This document shows positions 62,284 to 64,000 of a DNA stretch of 64,000 nt, piece by piece (positions within the stretch are counted from its first letter, which is position 1; every line of letters begins with the position of its first letter). Source of the DNA: Pagrus major (Eukaryota > Chordata > Actinopteri > Spariformes > Sparidae); assembly GCF_040436345.1 (NCBI RefSeq), contig NC_133233.1, forward strand, positions 11,737,381 to 11,801,380, read 5' to 3'. Under the pieces are notes generated by a model, which ran no database searches, was not told where the DNA came from, and saw nothing but the letters and a program-made list of their open reading frames with translations. A program made the translations under genes and the position numbers.

Positions 62284-62367
62284 TCTCTCTCTCGCTCTCT
62301 GTCTCTCTCTCAGGACACAGATGAAGCAGACTATGTTAACATCATGATGGAGATTCAAGCATCATGA
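59699..62367 (+). CDS. Siglec-like (CD22-like) immunoglobulin receptor, 396 residues
   Basis: Seven coding exons: 59699-59771, 60023-60406, 60657-60962, 61077-61325, 61802-61889, 62000-62036 and 62314-62367. The first four end in phase 1, the classic Ig-domain layout. The protein has a signal peptide (1-28) and an N-terminal V-set domain with the Siglec pattern GSCLQIPC (49-56), W76 and C114. R132 in YYFRIES sits where Siglecs carry the sialic-acid-binding arginine. Two C2-type domains follow: TCSAFTPC...YNISC and VNLTCSS...DGGDYYCVA. A transmembrane segment (about 345-365) contains lysine K351. The cytoplasmic tail is short, Cys/Arg-rich, with Y386-V-N-I and the stop soon after. This suggests a leukocyte surface receptor sensing sialylated ligands and pairing with an adaptor, not a long ITIM-bearing inhibitor. 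Such genes are often tandem families in fish; only one copy is visible. Identity is from domain features only. Confidence 0.85.
62211..62313 (+). repeat. (TC)n microsatellite abutting a splice acceptor
   Basis: An impure CT/TC tract of about 100 bp with a few G interruptions runs directly into CTCAG|GACACAG, the acceptor of the last Siglec-like exon. It thus forms the polypyrimidine tract. Confidence 0.9.
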
Positions 62368-63350
62368 AGGAGAAAAGGAAGACATCATGTTCACCATTTT
62401 AAAGCTAACTGTCTTTTTGAGGGACAGAATTTTTCATGAGGTTTTCACACCGCTCACAAAGAATGACACAAACAGCCTTTTTTTACTCAACTAAATGTAT
62501 ATGACCGCTGTAGTTGGTAGTTACATTTTGTTTGCGTGTTTGTCAGGATTTGAAGGTCTGATTTGAAATAATTGGATGGTTGTTAATGCAGATCAATCAG
62601 TGCTGTTTTTAATTTTTATGTTTCTCTGTGCTGCAGGAATGACTTTAATCAAATATGAACTTCTGGCTCTGAGTCTCTGACTGAGCTCTGATTAGCAGTG
62701 AGTGCACAGCTGAACGTCTTTCTCTACTCTAAGTGTCATGGCTCATACACCACCAGCTGGTGGTGCTGACACTTTGAACTGCTCCTTTTCACAACTCCTC
62801 TCACCTGAATTCATCTCACAAACATGGAAGTTTTTTAGGATAATGTTATAATAATATTTGTTATCTGAAAAAAAGGCTGCATATATCAACATAATAACCA
62901 ACATAAAGACAACTTTCATATCATTCATTTAAAAAAAGAAATAGTGTGATTTGTATTAATCTTTTAGAATCAGTCATTTATAAACGTAGCTGTTAAAATC
63001 TGCCCTTTTTTTGTTCCTGTTATGATGTTATAAATAATGCTTCAATCATACTCCAGTGAACAAAGTGGACTTACTCATATTACTGTTCTATTGTCTCCAT
63101 CTTGTGGTTCTGACACAAACAGACAATGGAAATCTCACCGGCCGCATTATTATTACTGTCAAAATGACTCCTTTAAGAGATATCTTGGTCATGTAACTTG
63201 ATCATAAGTATAATTCTATGTATGAATGACAATCAACTCCTTCCCTCACTTTAATGTGTCATCTGTATTATTTTTTACTTGTTTATTTACAACACTGTTT
63301 CTCTTTAATAATCCTTACTGTGCAGCAATAAAACAGCAAAATCTTGACCT
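62368..63350 (+). other. 3' untranslated region of the Siglec-like gene
   Basis: AT-rich sequence after the TGA at 62365-62367 with no other gene. Likely ends shortly after the AATAAA at 63327-63332 in 'gcagcaataaaacagc'. Confidence 0.5.
63327..63332 (+). terminator. Poly(A) signal AATAAA
   Basis: The first good hexamer in the 3' flank of the Siglec-like gene, about 960 bp after the stop. Confidence 0.5.
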
Positions 63351-63479
63351 CCTCCATTGATGCATTTTGATTATCATGAATTATTTCCTGTAATCTGATG
63401 CAGGACTGAGTCTGTATGGGAAACATCATGGACACCAGCAGGCTGATACTCAGTTTATACAGTATTTCTACGTGCTATA

Positions 63480-64000
63480 ACGTAGGCAACTGGACTTTCT
63501 TGGAGACGTTTCACCTCTCATCCAAGAGGCTTCTTCAGTTCTAACTAACTGGAGAGGAGTTGGCAGGCTTTATTACACTGGGTGTGGGTGTGTTCTTACA
63601 GAGTCGTCAAGAACACGTGTGAGCTCTGAGTTTCAGAGTGGTTAGGGCCACTTGTGGGTCGTTGGTCAGACCGGCCTTCATGTGGGTTGCTAGGGCTAGG
63701 TGAGCCTAGGTGTGAATGGTTGTTAAGCTGTCTGTGGAGACAACTCAGTACAGCACTGTAGGTGGGTGATAAGTAATGTCGTAGGCCACCTCCTCTGTTC
63801 AAAGACGGTCGTTCCAGTTTGACATGAAAGAACACTCCCAGACAGAGTTAAAAAAGCCTGCCAACTCATCTCCAGCCTCCGACGCCAGATATTAGAAGTG
63901 TCCAGAGAAAGACGTCAGTGTGGTCAACCTGCCTGTAGTTTATATATGGATGACTGAGACAGTTCCCTTATTACTGCCATATTGTGGCCATATATCAGAG
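63480..64000 (-). mobile_element. 3' end of a probable Penelope-like retroelement, runs off the window
   Basis: On the minus strand a frame (63835-63596) reads VKLERPSLNRGGGLRHYLSP, a stretch I remember from the end of the GIY-YIG endonuclease region of fish Penelope-like polyproteins. It is truncated at its N-terminal side by about 63835. Next on the plus strand is 'gagacgtttcacctctcatc', then 'caagaggcttcttcagttct' (63509-63544), a very common fish repeat tail. 'ggagaggagttggcaggcttt' at 63551 recurs inverted near 63852-63876, bracketing the coding part. The identification rests on motif memory. Confidence 0.55.

Noticed and set aside
62149..62358. Arg-Glu repeat frame on the minus strand
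   Set aside because: The antisense of the TC microsatellite and the last Siglec-like exon.

Overview
The window is nuclear DNA from a ray-finned fish, most likely a percomorph teleost. The grounds are spliced genes with mostly short introns, a sarcomeric myosin gene and a fish-type Siglec-like immune receptor, and many short inverted-repeat elements and microsatellites. No bacterial, viral or organellar genes were seen.

Layout. (1) 1-18 kb is gene-poor and rich in transposon relics: a TTAA-flanked MITE inside a direct duplication (1.2-2.7 kb), a hAT element with a perfect 8-bp target duplication (7217-8604), other TTAA-flanked MITEs and a tandem duplication (12.5-13.7 kb). On the minus strand, 15.0-13.97 kb holds a possible promoter with two CCAAT boxes and a hidden two-exon frame for a 77-residue protein. 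That gene is a hypothesis. (2) 18.4-33.8 kb is a plus-strand gene: a probable GC-rich 5' exon, a repeat-filled first intron, three short coding exons and one 5.3-kb terminal exon. It encodes a 1870-residue Ser/Thr/Pro-rich, apparently disordered protein of unrecognised family, with a PP1-docking-like RVTF motif and a PDZ-ligand-like C-terminus. (3) 36.7-50.2 kb is a complete minus-strand sarcomeric myosin heavy chain gene (37 coding exons, 1937 residues, TATA box to poly(A) signal). Its N-terminus resembles teleost slow skeletal myosin. One intron uses a GC donor and another carries an antisense LINE fragment. (4) 50.3-59.4 kb is intergenic: repeats, an exact 88-bp direct repeat, four TTAGGG units and long microsatellites. 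(5) 59.4-63.3 kb is a plus-strand Siglec-like gene (396 residues: V-set, two further Ig domains, a lysine-containing transmembrane segment and a YVNI tail motif). (6) 63.5-64 kb is the 3' end of a probable Penelope-like retroelement on the minus strand, cut by the window edge.

The three main genes do not form an evident pathway. All exon boundaries were read by eye from splice consensus and reading phase. In the myosin and Siglec-like genes every junction keeps frame. Gene names come from remembered family features, not a search.
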